From contig NZ_JADEWL010000020.1 of assembly GCF_015207665.1 (NCBI RefSeq), forward strand, positions 19,658-83,657: DNA of 64,000 nt. The letters run 5' to 3'. Below the pieces are notes generated by a model. That model had not been told where the DNA came from and ran no database searches. It saw only the letters and a list, made by a program, of their open reading frames with translations. Position 1 is the first letter of the stretch; every line of letters starts with the position of its first letter. Position numbers and translations under genes: made by a program. Of the stretch, positions 8,312 to 16,991 are shown in pieces. The stretch is from Plectonema cf. radiosum LEGE 06105. GTDB lineage: Bacteria; Cyanobacteriota; Cyanobacteriia; Cyanobacteriales; Nostocaceae.

Positions 8312-9364
8312 CTAAGACAAATTAGAAATTAAAATTTGTAGGCTGTCTTTAATTTGTTTACCATCCTCGCCTATTTCTTCATATGCTATCATTCCGGCTG
8401 CTTCAAGTGCCTTTTCATATGCATTTAAATGAAGGTATATTGGAGAACCAGGTTGTTCAAGTAGGTTTTTGTCGTCACTTAGGATATAGTAATAAATTTT
8501 CTCCAAGTAAATTTCTATCTCATTGCAAAAACCTTCAAAAATCTTATCCGGTGGTAGTTCTGTTTCTATAATCATTTCTTTAAGCCCCGATGATTTATCA
8601 TCAAAGACACGCTTAACTGCTTCCTTTGCAATTTCTTTTCGTTTACCTAACCAGTTGGAAGCTGTTAGTGTTTGTTGAGGTGCAACACTTATGATTTGCT
8701 TCTCTAAGGAAGCACTTTCATTTTCTTGTTCTTTAATTTCTGCATTCAGCCTTTTGATATCATTTTGATACCTGTTTTCTTGCTCTTGAAGTGTGCTATC
8801 TTGTTCTTGAAGTTTGCTTATCTCTCCTAATAGTCTGCTTTTCTCATTTTTATTTTTCTGAATTGGATTATGAACTACGTCAATTTTTGCCAAAATCTCG
8901 AATGCAAAAGCACTTGAGTTATGTGCAGCAATTTCTTGCCAACCTACTTTATCTGTTTTACTTTTGCTACTGATTAAATCCGAAATACCACGAACAATTA
9001 GTGCCAATACTGGTTCATTGGCATGGGCAGCTTGAAGTAAACCCTTTCCTTCCATCTCTACTGCTACAGCATCACCGTAATTTGACTGGAGAAATTTGAC
9101 AAGACTTGAGCGCTTTGAGGTAATTACTTTTTCGCCAGCTGCAATAGGTGCAACTAATGCATTAGGTGGTGGGTTAGGAACAAGGAAACCAATTAAGTTA
9201 TCTACCCTGCTGGTAAGGCTATCAGCTTGTGGTAAGCTAAAACGCCAAGGACGGAGTGGCTCATAGGTGAAAATTGGCCTGAGCTTGCGATCGCTCTCGA
9301 ATTGTTCGCACAGTAACAGTGCTTGTCGCAATTTGTTGAGCAGTTGCGGGGGGATACCAGCCAT
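8312..9364 (-). CDS. EAD-like adaptor fused to half nucleosidase domain and coiled coil
   Basis: Residues 1-62 are the same adaptor as in the caspase gene at 4993. From about residue 72 the sequence matches the C-terminal half of MTA/SAH nucleosidase or nucleoside phosphorylase domains. It includes AVEMEG (Glu103, Glu105) and RGISD (Asp129), which carry purine-contacting and catalytic residues. The N-terminal half of that fold is absent, and the adaptor joins it directly through PNPPPNALVAP. A coiled coil (about 175-225) and a helical C-terminal region follow. Full-length versions would cleave nucleosides as effectors in conflict systems. This one may be inactivated by an internal deletion, or may work as a dimer or regulator. 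It is read convergently with 8078 and divergently from the STAND gene. Confidence 0.75.
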   Translation of the reverse strand: MAGIPPQLLNKLRQALLLCEQFESDRKLRPIFTYEPLRPWRFSLPQADSLTSRVDNLIGFLVPNPPPNALVAPIAAGEKVITSKRSSLVKFLQSNYGDAVAVEMEGKGLLQAAHANEPVLALIVRGISDLISSKSKTDKVGWQEIAAHNSSAFAFEILAKIDVVHNPIQKNKNEKSRLLGEISKLQEQDSTLQEQENRYQNDIKRLNAEIKEQENESASLEKQIISVAPQQTLTASNWLGKRKEIAKEAVKRVFDDKSSGLKEMIIETELPPDKIFEGFCNEIEIYLEKIYYYILSDDKNLLEQPGSPIYLHLNAYEKALEAAGMIAYEEIGEDGKQIKDSLQILISNLS

Positions 9365-9468
9365 ATTTCCGTCTAAATACCTGATAAATACATTAAATTA
9401 TACATGGTAAACCGACCTAAAATATTATTTTGAAATTCATAACTGTTTATAAAAGTCAAACAAGTGTT
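9165..9468 (-). repeat. Promoter plus EAD segment, copy 2 of inverted pair
   Basis: This is the inverted partner of 4889-5195. It covers the first 65 or so codons and about 100 bp of upstream sequence of the EAD-nucleosidase gene. The two copies bracket about 4 kb holding the caspase domain, the membrane protein, the small coiled coil and the nucleosidase part. Recombination between them could invert that segment or homogenise the adaptors. Confidence 0.7.
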
Positions 9469-9583
9469 AATTAGAAAGAATAATAAAAAAATCTGGAAAA
9501 ATTCGAGGCAGTAAAAGTTTTACAAAAATGCGCTACATTAGTTTCAGTATTTGAAAACATTATCTATCAATATTTATCAATAG

Positions 9584-12500
9584 ATGAGCGGAGGACTGCC
9601 GAAAGAGCTAAATCATCGATGTCGTCAAGTTTTCTTACAATGCGATGAGTTTAAACATTATGATGCTTTAATTGCTGTTTTTGTCACTGATGAATTGCTT
9701 CCATTTAAATCTGAAATTAGAAATGCAAATAATCGGAAGCAACTAGTTGACTTTTGTTTGGAAGATTTACTGCAAAAGCGGATAAAAAGCGGTAAGCCCG
9801 TATTAGAAATTTTTTTAGCGACTTTAAAAGATAAATATGAAGTAGGAAATGCTTTGCATGATGAATTAGCAGCCCTATATAGGGATGTACACTTAGCATT
9901 CACAAAAATAGAAGTTTTATCGAAACAAATTCAATTAAGCTATCAGCAATTTCCAGATGTATTAAGTTTTAATTTACCGGGTGAAGAATTATTTGCTGGC
10001 AGAAAGCAGTTAATTCACGAGTTTCTTTCTCTTTCTAAGAAAACCCGTATTGTTGCAATAATAGGTATTCCAGGTGTTGGAAAAACATCTCTAATGAAAC
10101 AAGTTGCATCCCAACTGGAACTGAATCATGTTTTCTGGTATGAGTTTCATCCAGAATTGGCATCGTTGAATCATATCTTGATAACTTTGGCTCAGTTTAT
10201 CGAAAAGCAGATAGACAATGGAGATAATTTAACATTTACGTTCAAATCTTCTGAGTTATTGGATGAACAACGCATTGCAATTATAATCAAAAATTTAAAT
10301 CATCACCGTTATTATCTATTCTTTGATTCAGTTCATCTTATTGAGAAGAATTCAAACATAGAGAGCTTTTTCTCTATTTTAAAACAGAAGTTAACACAAA
10401 GCATAATTTTTATCAGTAGTCGTGCAAAACCCTGCTTCTGTAAACCAATTGATGAAGCAAAGAAAATTATAAAAGTATTTCACTTGGATGGTTTACGTGA
10501 TGTTGATGAAATACAAGATTTTTTTGTTCGGAGAAGTATTCAAATTTCCTCTGAGTTAGCGAGAAAAATTGATAAACGTTTTGGTGGTTTACCTCTTGCT
10601 CTTGAATTAATAGCTGTTTTATTTAAGGAAGACTTTACAGAAGAACATTTATTAGCATTAGCTGAAGACCAGGTTATAGAACAATTATTTGATGAAATAT
10701 ACGAACGCTTAACCCCGAATGAAAGAAAGTTTTTGACAATAGCTTCAATGTTTTATTTACCATTCTCAGAAGAAAATGTAGTAAGTGCTTATCGTTCTAT
10801 ATTTTTCCAAGATGACGGAAAAATTCATTTAACAAAACTAAAACGGCAATTATTAATTAATGTATCTGTATCTAATGACTATAAAGTACATGAATCTATT
10901 CGCACGCTAATACTCAGATATACAGATGAGCCAAGCAATTTGCAAATTCAGCTTGCTGATTTTTTGGTGGCTCAAATGCAAGAAGAATATCATCTTTTAC
11001 TAGAAGCAATACTACTTTATTACCGTGCGAAAGCATTTAATAAAGCATCAACAGTAGTAGTTGATGCTATTGATGCTGGTTTAATTCCTTATCACCCTAA
11101 TTTAGCAGAAACATTTCTTAGTCAATTTGAAGAAGATATGGTAAGTCCAGATAAATGGATATGGCTGCTTGGTAGTAAAGGAATGCTAGCTAATTTTTGG
11201 CGTAGATATGACGAGGCTGAAGACTTTTACCAAAGAATGTTACATTTAGCTGGTGAACTTCAAGATAAAGTTGCCAGTGCACTTGCTTTTCAAATATTAG
11301 GAGCCGTTTATGTTCAGAGAAATGACGAAATTGCAAAGAAAAATTATTTGAATAGCCTTGCTTTAAAAAAGGAATTAAACGATGTCAAAGGGCAAGCCGA
11401 AATATACAATAATTTGGGAGAAATCTATACTCGTCAACAGCAATTACCTGAAGCCGAATTTCTTTTAAAACAAGGCTTAAAGTTACTTGAAAAGATTAAT
11501 GCTCCAAATTGGCAGAAAATATGCCTATACGCAAACTTAGCACATTTATATGCCGAACAAGGTAATTGGCAAAAAGCTGTTAATTTTACTCAGACTGCTC
11601 GCCAGATAGCGGAAGAAATGCGTATGATTTACAAGGTAGGGATGTTAACTTATGATTTAGGCGTACATGAATTTAAGCAAGGTAAATACGAAATTGCAAG
11701 CAAATACTACTCAGAATCTTTAGAAATAGCACAAACTTATAAACTATGGGAATTGGAAGAATTAGTTCATGTAGGCTTGGGAAAATTACATCATAAGTTG
11801 GGTAATTACAATAAAGCAATAAAGCATTTTCAGAAAGTTGCAGAAATTGAAGAAGAAATCGATGATAAAAGTAAATTAACTAGCACTTACTTTGATATTG
11901 GAACTTTCTATTATGAAATAAATGATTATCAAAATGCGTTTGGTTATTACGAAAAAGGAATTTACCTATTTGAGCATCTAATGGATGATAAGCAAATTCA
12001 GGTATTTTTAAACAATATTTATGTTTTTGCAAGTAAATTGGAAACACCTCAATCTATTTTACGTCCTTTAAAATTATTGAAGAAGCGATTGCTTGTTAAT
12101 GCTCCATCTTATGCTCTAGCAAAAGTATACGGAACCTTGGGAGAAATATATTTGCAGCTTTTAAATCGCAATCGCGTTGCGATAGCTTGTATGCGTCAAG
12201 AAATAGCTTTATTATCACAACTTGACCGTAAACCAGAAGAAATAAATGCATTAATTAATTTGGGAGCAACTTATGAAAACTTAGAACTTTACGCAAATGT
12301 CTTAGACATAAGTGAAGAAGCTATAAAACGTGCAGAAGCCCACAATCTTAACACTCTAACAGCAATTTCTTACTATAACCGAGGTAATTGCTTGACTAAG
12401 ATGAAAATGTGGGAAGACGCAGAAAATGATTATCAGCGTGCTTTAGTATTAGTTGAAAATGTAAAAGATACGGTGCAACGGGAGGCAATACTTCATAATT

Positions 12501-13321
12501 TTGGAGAAATGTATCGTCGCTGGGGAAAACTAGAAAACAGTGTGAAGTTATTGCAATTAAGTTTGGAATCTGTACGCCAGCGTAATGATGTTGATTCCGA
12601 AATTACCAATTTAAACAATCTTGGTTTAGCTTATCGCTCCCTATCACAAACTCAAGAAGCACTTGACTGTTTCAATACTGCTTTAAATTTAACTCACCAA
12701 TACTATCGTAAATGCGATGAGTCAAGAATTTGTATTAGTTTAGGTAATCTATATTTATTAAATAACCAACCAGAACAAGCAAAATATTACTACCATAATA
12801 CTTTAGTGGCAGCTCGCCAAATAGAAGATACTGATTGGGAAGAAGGTAGCATCCTGTCTCTTGCTGCTGCTTGCAAAGAACTTGGTAAATTTGATGATAT
12901 TGCTGATGATTTTCAAGCTGTCGCAGAACGTGCTTATAATTTAGGACATCATGAAAATTGTATCAAATTTTTAACTTTCGCTGGTAAAATAAATCTTGAA
13001 GAAAAGAAACCAGACAGTTCTGCTGATATGTTTGATAAAGCTTTATCAATAGCTCTTGTGCTAGTATATGAGCGTATCAGGCAATGTGGAGAGCAGGCAA
13101 ATATTTCTTTTTTGTCTCAGAAATTAACAGAAGTTCTTGATAGTATTGGTGACAGTATTGAAGAGTCTGTAGAAAATAATTCTGTTGAATATGCTGTTAT
13201 TATGTATCAAAGTTTATTGGAAAAACTTCACAGTGAACATTATTGGGAAGAATCAAATTATTGGATTTTTGATTGTCTAAAGCCAATGGGAGACTGGCTA
13301 AATAACTGGAGTTTAGACTAA
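9584..13321 (+). CDS. EAD-like NB-ARC (STAND) ATPase with TPR array
   Basis: This is a 1245-residue NLR-like protein. Residues 1-65 (LPKELNHRCRQVFLQCDEF) are a diverged member of the adaptor family seen in the two neighbouring effectors. The NB-ARC core follows: Walker A GIPGVGKT at 161-168, a Walker B-like FFDS with Asp248, a sensor-like FISSRA, and the GLPLAL motif at 335-340. From about residue 490 to the end there are many TPR-type helical hairpins (NNLGEIYTRQ, NLGLAYRSL, SLGNLYLLN), the usual ligand-sensing and autoinhibitory part. On triggering, such ATPases oligomerise and present their adaptors. The shared adaptor makes the caspase and nucleosidase proteins the natural clients. The trigger is unknown. 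Confidence 0.88.
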   Translation: MSGGLPKELNHRCRQVFLQCDEFKHYDALIAVFVTDELLPFKSEIRNANNRKQLVDFCLEDLLQKRIKSGKPVLEIFLATLKDKYEVGNALHDELAALYRDVHLAFTKIEVLSKQIQLSYQQFPDVLSFNLPGEELFAGRKQLIHEFLSLSKKTRIVAIIGIPGVGKTSLMKQVASQLELNHVFWYEFHPELASLNHILITLAQFIEKQIDNGDNLTFTFKSSELLDEQRIAIIIKNLNHHRYYLFFDSVHLIEKNSNIESFFSILKQKLTQSIIFISSRAKPCFCKPIDEAKKIIKVFHLDGLRDVDEIQDFFVRRSIQISSELARKIDKRFGGLPLALELIAVLFKEDFTEEHLLALAEDQVIEQLFDEIYERLTPNERKFLTIASMFYLPFSEENVVSAYRSIFFQDDGKIHLTKLKRQLLINVSVSNDYKVHESIRTLILRYTDEPSNLQIQLADFLVAQMQEEYHLLLEAILLYYRAKAFNKASTVVVDAIDAGLIPYHPNLAETFLSQFEEDMVSPDKWIWLLGSKGMLANFWRRYDEAEDFYQRMLHLAGELQDKVASALAFQILGAVYVQRNDEIAKKNYLNSLALKKELNDVKGQAEIYNNLGEIYTRQQQLPEAEFLLKQGLKLLEKINAPNWQKICLYANLAHLYAEQGNWQKAVNFTQTARQIAEEMRMIYKVGMLTYDLGVHEFKQGKYEIASKYYSESLEIAQTYKLWELEELVHVGLGKLHHKLGNYNKAIKHFQKVAEIEEEIDDKSKLTSTYFDIGTFYYEINDYQNAFGYYEKGIYLFEHLMDDKQIQVFLNNIYVFASKLETPQSILRPLKLLKKRLLVNAPSYALAKVYGTLGEIYLQLLNRNRVAIACMRQEIALLSQLDRKPEEINALINLGATYENLELYANVLDISEEAIKRAEAHNLNTLTAISYYNRGNCLTKMKMWEDAENDYQRALVLVENVKDTVQREAILHNFGEMYRRWGKLENSVKLLQLSLESVRQRNDVDSEITNLNNLGLAYRSLSQTQEALDCFNTALNLTHQYYRKCDESRICISLGNLYLLNNQPEQAKYYYHNTLVAARQIEDTDWEEGSILSLAAACKELGKFDDIADDFQAVAERAYNLGHHENCIKFLTFAGKINLEEKKPDSSADMFDKALSIALVLVYERIRQCGEQANISFLSQKLTEVLDSIGDSIEESVENNSVEYAVIMYQSLLEKLHSEHYWEESNYWIFDCLKPMGDWLNNWSLD

Positions 13322-13508
13322 AGTAATTTCCGCAACATAATGACTGCGTACAAAAAAGTAGAGAGATACCTGTGTAAAAACAAGTATCTCTCGACGGAAG
13401 ATGAGAAAAACACAACCAATTCTCAACCTTCCCTATGGAACTTGTATCTAAATAGCAGAAAAATAGTACATATTGACATTCTGCGCTTGTTTTTAACTTG
13501 TGAATGGA

Positions 13509-14327
13509 CTAATTCTTCAACCGAAGCTCTCGTGAGTAGAGATAAAACACTCGCTTCCAGGCAATTTGAGCGAGCCGCACATCTAGACAATTTCCAAGTG
13601 CTGCTCGGCGATCGCGAGTAACTCTGTCGCCGCTCGGCACTCCTGCGGGGATGTCCAGCCGATTGGCAGCCCAAATTGTAGTTCTAGCCACTCTGGATTG
13701 AATACTTCCTTCTTGCCAATTAAGCCTAACTTCTTGGCTTTGGCTTCCGATTTGGTGGTGCCAGGAGGTCGTCCTTTGCCACTCCAGCTTAAGGCTCCTG
13801 GACGTGGCAACGAGTAAGAGTCTTTTTCCAGACCATCTGGTTCCAAACCTTGATGTTCCGACAACCATCCACTCTGCATCATACCCGCATTCATGAAGCT
13901 GCCGGAGCATCTGTTGAAAATATGTTCCGGGTTCGTTTCTTGGGTATTGAGGTGCCGACAATAATCCGGGTACGTTTTCGAGACAGAAAAATTTGGGTTG
14001 GATTCTGGCAACAAGTCGCAACACTGCGGGAATACAGTCTCGCTTGTCGGCTCCTCCCAAACGCTTTCCCTCAATGCTGAAGGGCTGGCATGGAGGCGAT
14101 GCTGTGATTGTGTCGATTTCTCCCTTTTCAATTCGGAGGTGGCGCACGTCGTTGTAGATTGGCACACCGGGAAAACGTTGTTGCAACCTTTGTCTACAAA
14201 ACGAGTCGGTTTCGCAAAGTCCACATAGTCTGACTTTTCCGGTGATGATTCCCGAGAGGGGGAAACCGGCTCCAATTCCGCTGCACAAGTCAAGCTGTCT
14301 AAGTTTTCTTGTTCCCATTGGTGCCAT
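13509..14327 (-). CDS. C5 cytosine-specific DNA methyltransferase
   Basis: Frame with start MAPMGTRKLRQLDLCSG, 272 residues. Conserved C5-methylase motifs are visible: motif I LDLCSGIGAG (12-21), motif IV SPPCQPFS with catalytic Cys80, motif VI ENV (117-119), a motif VIII-like segment near TRWSGKRLLLVA, and a motif X-like RRAALGNCLD near the end. It should methylate cytosine at C5 in an unknown site. No cognate restriction endonuclease is adjacent, so it may be a solitary mobile-element methylase. It is short for the family and has little room for a target-recognition domain. Another frame is open across nearly the whole gene (13583-14491) and carries what look like real methylase parts too. 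Confidence 0.7.
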   Translation of the reverse strand: MAPMGTRKLRQLDLCSGIGAGFPLSGIITGKVRLCGLCETDSFCRQRLQQRFPGVPIYNDVRHLRIEKGEIDTITASPPCQPFSIEGKRLGGADKRDCIPAVLRLVARIQPKFFCLENVPGLLSAPQYPRNEPGTYFQQMLRQLHECGYDAEWMVVGTSRFGTRWSGKRLLLVATSRSLKLEWQRTTSWHHQIGSQSQEVRLNWQEGSIQSRVARTTIWAANRLDIPAGVPSGDRVTRDRRAALGNCLDVRLAQIAWKRVFYLYSRELRLKN

Positions 14328-14491
14328 GCCTCCTCATATTCGATTAATGTGTCATAGTCATCCGGTTCTGGTGGCTCGATGCTGTCATCCCAAAAGATTG
14401 TAGGATTACCGTTTGAATCGAGTTTACGCGGCATTTCATCGAAATGTGCCGGATTCCAACGGTCAGACTCAGAAATTTCTTTCACTTTCAT
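13583..14491 (-). CDS. Overlapping open frame with methylase-like C-terminus
   Basis: This 302-residue frame begins at ATG 14491, upstream of the methyltransferase start, and runs through it in another frame, stopping inside the methylase motif X. Its first 65 residues (DEMPRKLDSNGNPTIFWDDS, then PPEPDDYD and EYEEAWHQWEQ) look like ordinary protein. Its last 70 (GKGRPPGTTKSEAKAKKLGL, then NPEWLELQFGLPIGWT) contain the NPEW..GxPxGWT pattern usual near the C-terminus of C5 methylases. The middle looks like an out-of-frame shadow of the methylase core. Either this is a true overprinted gene, or one ancestral methylase has been split between frames by two shifts. Confidence 0.4.
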   Translation of the reverse strand: MKVKEISESDRWNPAHFDEMPRKLDSNGNPTIFWDDSIEPPEPDDYDTLIEYEEAWHQWEQENLDSLTCAAELEPVSPSRESSPEKSDYVDFAKPTRFVDKGCNNVFPVCQSTTTCATSELKREKSTQSQHRLHASPSALRESVWEEPTSETVFPQCCDLLPESNPNFSVSKTYPDYCRHLNTQETNPEHIFNRCSGSFMNAGMMQSGWLSEHQGLEPDGLEKDSYSLPRPGALSWSGKGRPPGTTKSEAKAKKLGLIGKKEVFNPEWLELQFGLPIGWTSPQECRAATELLAIAEQHLEIV

Positions 14492-14559
14492 TCTCCCCAG
14501 AGCGTTTTATTCTGAAACGGATGCACCCATCGAAACTTTTTTATACAATAACTAAAAGC

Positions 14560-16176
14560 TCAGTTAACCGAGTAAGACATATCTCGCCATCGACGCAGGT
14601 GATGATATATCTCAATTTCATGAAAGGCTCGGTTTTCCCATATTAACGTACCAGGAAGTTTGATTTCATACACCCCCGAAGCTATCTCCTTATATTCTTC
14701 TATTACACCCTCTTTCTTGGCTTTATTTAATACCTTGACACTATCCGGAGTAATATCAATCACCCTCCGTTTTTGCTCAATACAGAGAGCATTCCAGGCT
14801 TCTCCTTTAACTTCTGGATACTGGTTAAATATGATTCTAATATCTTCCCAATCTCCTTGTATTAGCACATCGATTGCTTTGTCTAAGGGTGTCGGTTCCA
14901 ACTCTAAATCCGATTCTTCGGCTTCTTCTAAATATTCTTGTGCTTCTGAGGCGCTAGTATAAGACCTAAAGCTACTTGTTTCTTCTACTATTTCTAACTC
15001 GCTCCAATGGAAATAATTATTAAAACCATCAACTTTAACCAGGATGGGAGTGATATTCTCCCCATTTAATCCGATCACCTTACCTTGTCTGTTCTGAAGA
15101 TTCCCTGTTTTAATTTCTACAGTAGCAGGTATATCGAATCCCATCGATACGAGAGCGTCATTCCGAATGTCGGTGTCTACCCAAGTCAACTCTTGCTCGA
15201 AGTTGTGATAATTTGCAAGAGTCGTACCCCAAGTTTGTCTCCATTGGGGATTGTGGTTGACGGCATAATTAGAAAGATGCTTGAGGGATGTTCCGTCGCG
15301 ATTTGTAATATTAGCGATCGCATTCCATCTTTTATCTTGGGGAACCGCTGCTTCCCATCGCTGGCAATTCTCCGCGATTAAGTTGCCCGTTTGACGATCA
15401 AGGAAGCCAATATCATCAACATCAGCTTGCAGTTGTTCGCTCAATTCTTGCCACTTATCTTTGACGGTTGGGATTTGATTGACTGATGGGATTGGTTCAC
15501 TATAATGATTATCATCATTCACTCTCACACCAACACCATTCACATCAGGGGCAGCACTTTCTTCTTGTTGCCCTTCCGTAATCTTCTGATATAAATCAGC
15601 AACTGCCTCTCTGAGTATTGCTTGCGGTATTAGCCCGTACTCATCCATTAGCTTTTGAGTTAATACTCCCGTCCGCTGATCATCTTCATATACGGGTGGA
15701 AACTGCGCGTAGCGTTCACCCCGGCAATTTCTGCGCCATATTGAAGGTTTTTCTGGTAGCTCCGATTCTTTCTCTTTCTTAAGTAATGCTTGCCTTTCTT
15801 TGATTAAACCAAGAACGCGATCGCAAGTTATATCATCCTCATCAAGTTGGTTTAATTCTGCGATTATCGGCTTGTATTTCTCTGAGCATAATCTCAATAA
15901 TGTCGTAACGGGGATTTGGATTAGAGCATGGGGACGATGGGCAAAATCTTGGAAATGTTCTGCTAACTTGAGCGCCCGTTTCTCCTCCATGCTGCCTTTA
16001 TCCCAACCGTACCCGTCGAGTAGTTCTCGATATTCTCGTTTGCTGTACGCTCTTTTGTATTCCCAGAGCAGAAAACTAACGTGGAGATATTCTATGGTGC
16101 TAGCTTCCAGATGCTTTACGGGGTCAGCATCTATGTTGTGAGTTTCGCAGTAGGTTGATTTTTGTAGTAGTTGCAT
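14560..16176 (-). CDS. Unknown protein of plasmid or integrative-element type
   Basis: A soluble 538-residue protein without recognised domains. The N-terminal 130 residues are helical (YLHVSFLLWEYKRAYSKREY). A Pro/Gln-rich, probably disordered linker lies near 210-250. The C-terminal part has a small beta-rich segment near VEIKTGNLQNRQGKVIGLNG that could be an SH3-like or KOW-like fold. ATG 16176 (MQLLQKSTYC) is preferred over an upstream TTG because that TTG lies in a hairpin, and a relic copy of this 5' end at 17344-17414 preserves the same ATG. It is downstream of the 16252 gene on the same strand. Confidence 0.6.
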   Translation of the reverse strand: MQLLQKSTYCETHNIDADPVKHLEASTIEYLHVSFLLWEYKRAYSKREYRELLDGYGWDKGSMEEKRALKLAEHFQDFAHRPHALIQIPVTTLLRLCSEKYKPIIAELNQLDEDDITCDRVLGLIKERQALLKKEKESELPEKPSIWRRNCRGERYAQFPPVYEDDQRTGVLTQKLMDEYGLIPQAILREAVADLYQKITEGQQEESAAPDVNGVGVRVNDDNHYSEPIPSVNQIPTVKDKWQELSEQLQADVDDIGFLDRQTGNLIAENCQRWEAAVPQDKRWNAIANITNRDGTSLKHLSNYAVNHNPQWRQTWGTTLANYHNFEQELTWVDTDIRNDALVSMGFDIPATVEIKTGNLQNRQGKVIGLNGENITPILVKVDGFNNYFHWSELEIVEETSSFRSYTSASEAQEYLEEAEESDLELEPTPLDKAIDVLIQGDWEDIRIIFNQYPEVKGEAWNALCIEQKRRVIDITPDSVKVLNKAKKEGVIEEYKEIASGVYEIKLPGTLIWENRAFHEIEIYHHLRRWRDMSYSVN

Positions 16177-16202
16177 GGTATTAATAAATTCTGATTTTGT
16201 TG

Positions 16203-16225
16203 TTTGGTCTTCCTTTAAGACCAAA
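16203..16225. promoter_or_regulatory. Perfect hairpin in leader of the 14560-16176 gene
   Basis: A 9-bp perfect stem (16203-16211 with 16217-16225) with a 5-nt loop lies 27 bp before the ATG at 16176. A degenerate version occurs near 17441-17463 next to the relic of the same gene start, suggesting a conserved leader element. On the + strand it is followed by a T-rich run, so it could also stop antisense transcription. Confidence 0.45.
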
Positions 16226-16251
16226 TTTTATTTATTTGACCAACTCGAATA

Positions 16252-16839
16252 TTAAGCAGCACTTTGTTTTGCAGTAGTTTGTTGTCTTTTTTTATAGACT
16301 GCGATCGCGTAGGCAAGAGTATGCTGGTAATGTCGGGGCATATCGCGCAACTCCATGTCACGCCCCCATTCGTATAACCTGCGCTTAGATATGTTTAAAG
16401 TTTCGGACAATAACGTAAAGCATTGCCCGCGAAATTTGGTGGAACTAATTACTTTCAATCTTTCCGATGGCGATAATCCCAGTAAAAGTATCTCCTCTAT
16501 AAATTCCATCGCGCTTACTGCTGGCGCTTCATAATCGTGATGAATAATTCTGTTTAATTCTTCCTTTGATAGTGCTGCTTGCGCGTAGCTACAAGTAACT
16601 TTGGCGTAATGAGGCATACCTTCAAAGTTGGGATTTTCACCCCATTCACGAACCGTCTTTCTCTTCATTCCTAATATCTTGGAGAGCAGTTTGACACATT
16701 TAGAGCAGTATCCGAAACTAGTTTCTTCTTCCAAAATGTTTTCGGATGAAAGTTGGTCAATGTCGAAGCAATAACGCAAGAAATGGCGAGGCTCAATATT
16801 TTCCGAGGGTAGGGTTTTGAGCATTTCGTAACTTTTCAT
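16252..16839 (-). CDS. Unknown protein with two repeated HTH-like units
   Basis: This 195-residue protein contains an internal duplication. One unit reads LLSKILGMKRKTVREWGENP, and a second reads LLSETLNISKRRLYEWGRDM, each followed by a MPxHYxxTxxYA pattern. The spacing resembles helix-turn-helix DNA-binding segments, and a Cys-x2-Cys (CSKC) lies just before the first. It is most likely a DNA-binding regulator of the surrounding element. No family name is recognised. Confidence 0.6.
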   Translation of the reverse strand: MKSYEMLKTLPSENIEPRHFLRYCFDIDQLSSENILEEETSFGYCSKCVKLLSKILGMKRKTVREWGENPNFEGMPHYAKVTCSYAQAALSKEELNRIIHHDYEAPAVSAMEFIEEILLLGLSPSERLKVISSTKFRGQCFTLLSETLNISKRRLYEWGRDMELRDMPRHYQHTLAYAIAVYKKRQQTTAKQSAA

Positions 16840-16991
16840 AATCTTTATAGTTTTTGTGAGCTTTAAAATACGATATCATAACTAGAGCATCTCTAGTGCA
16901 AAACTTTTCTCAATCTATTGTATAGTTTTTATGACAGAAGGCAAAACCTGTTGAAATTTCTGGACTTGACCCAAAGCGTAAGGGAATATAT

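Noticed and set aside
8383..8973. Two plus-strand frames of about 60 residues opposite the EAD-nucleosidase gene
   Set aside because: They are antisense to a well supported gene and rich in Phe, Leu and Cys as expected of shadows.
13200..13415. Minus-strand frame over the end of the STAND gene
   Set aside because: Lies opposite clear TPR coding sequence, with no start signal and unusual cysteine/serine-rich composition.
13340..14228. Several plus-strand frames opposite the methyltransferase
   Set aside because: Their residues are typical of antisense reading of a coding region, and the minus strand carries clear methylase motifs.
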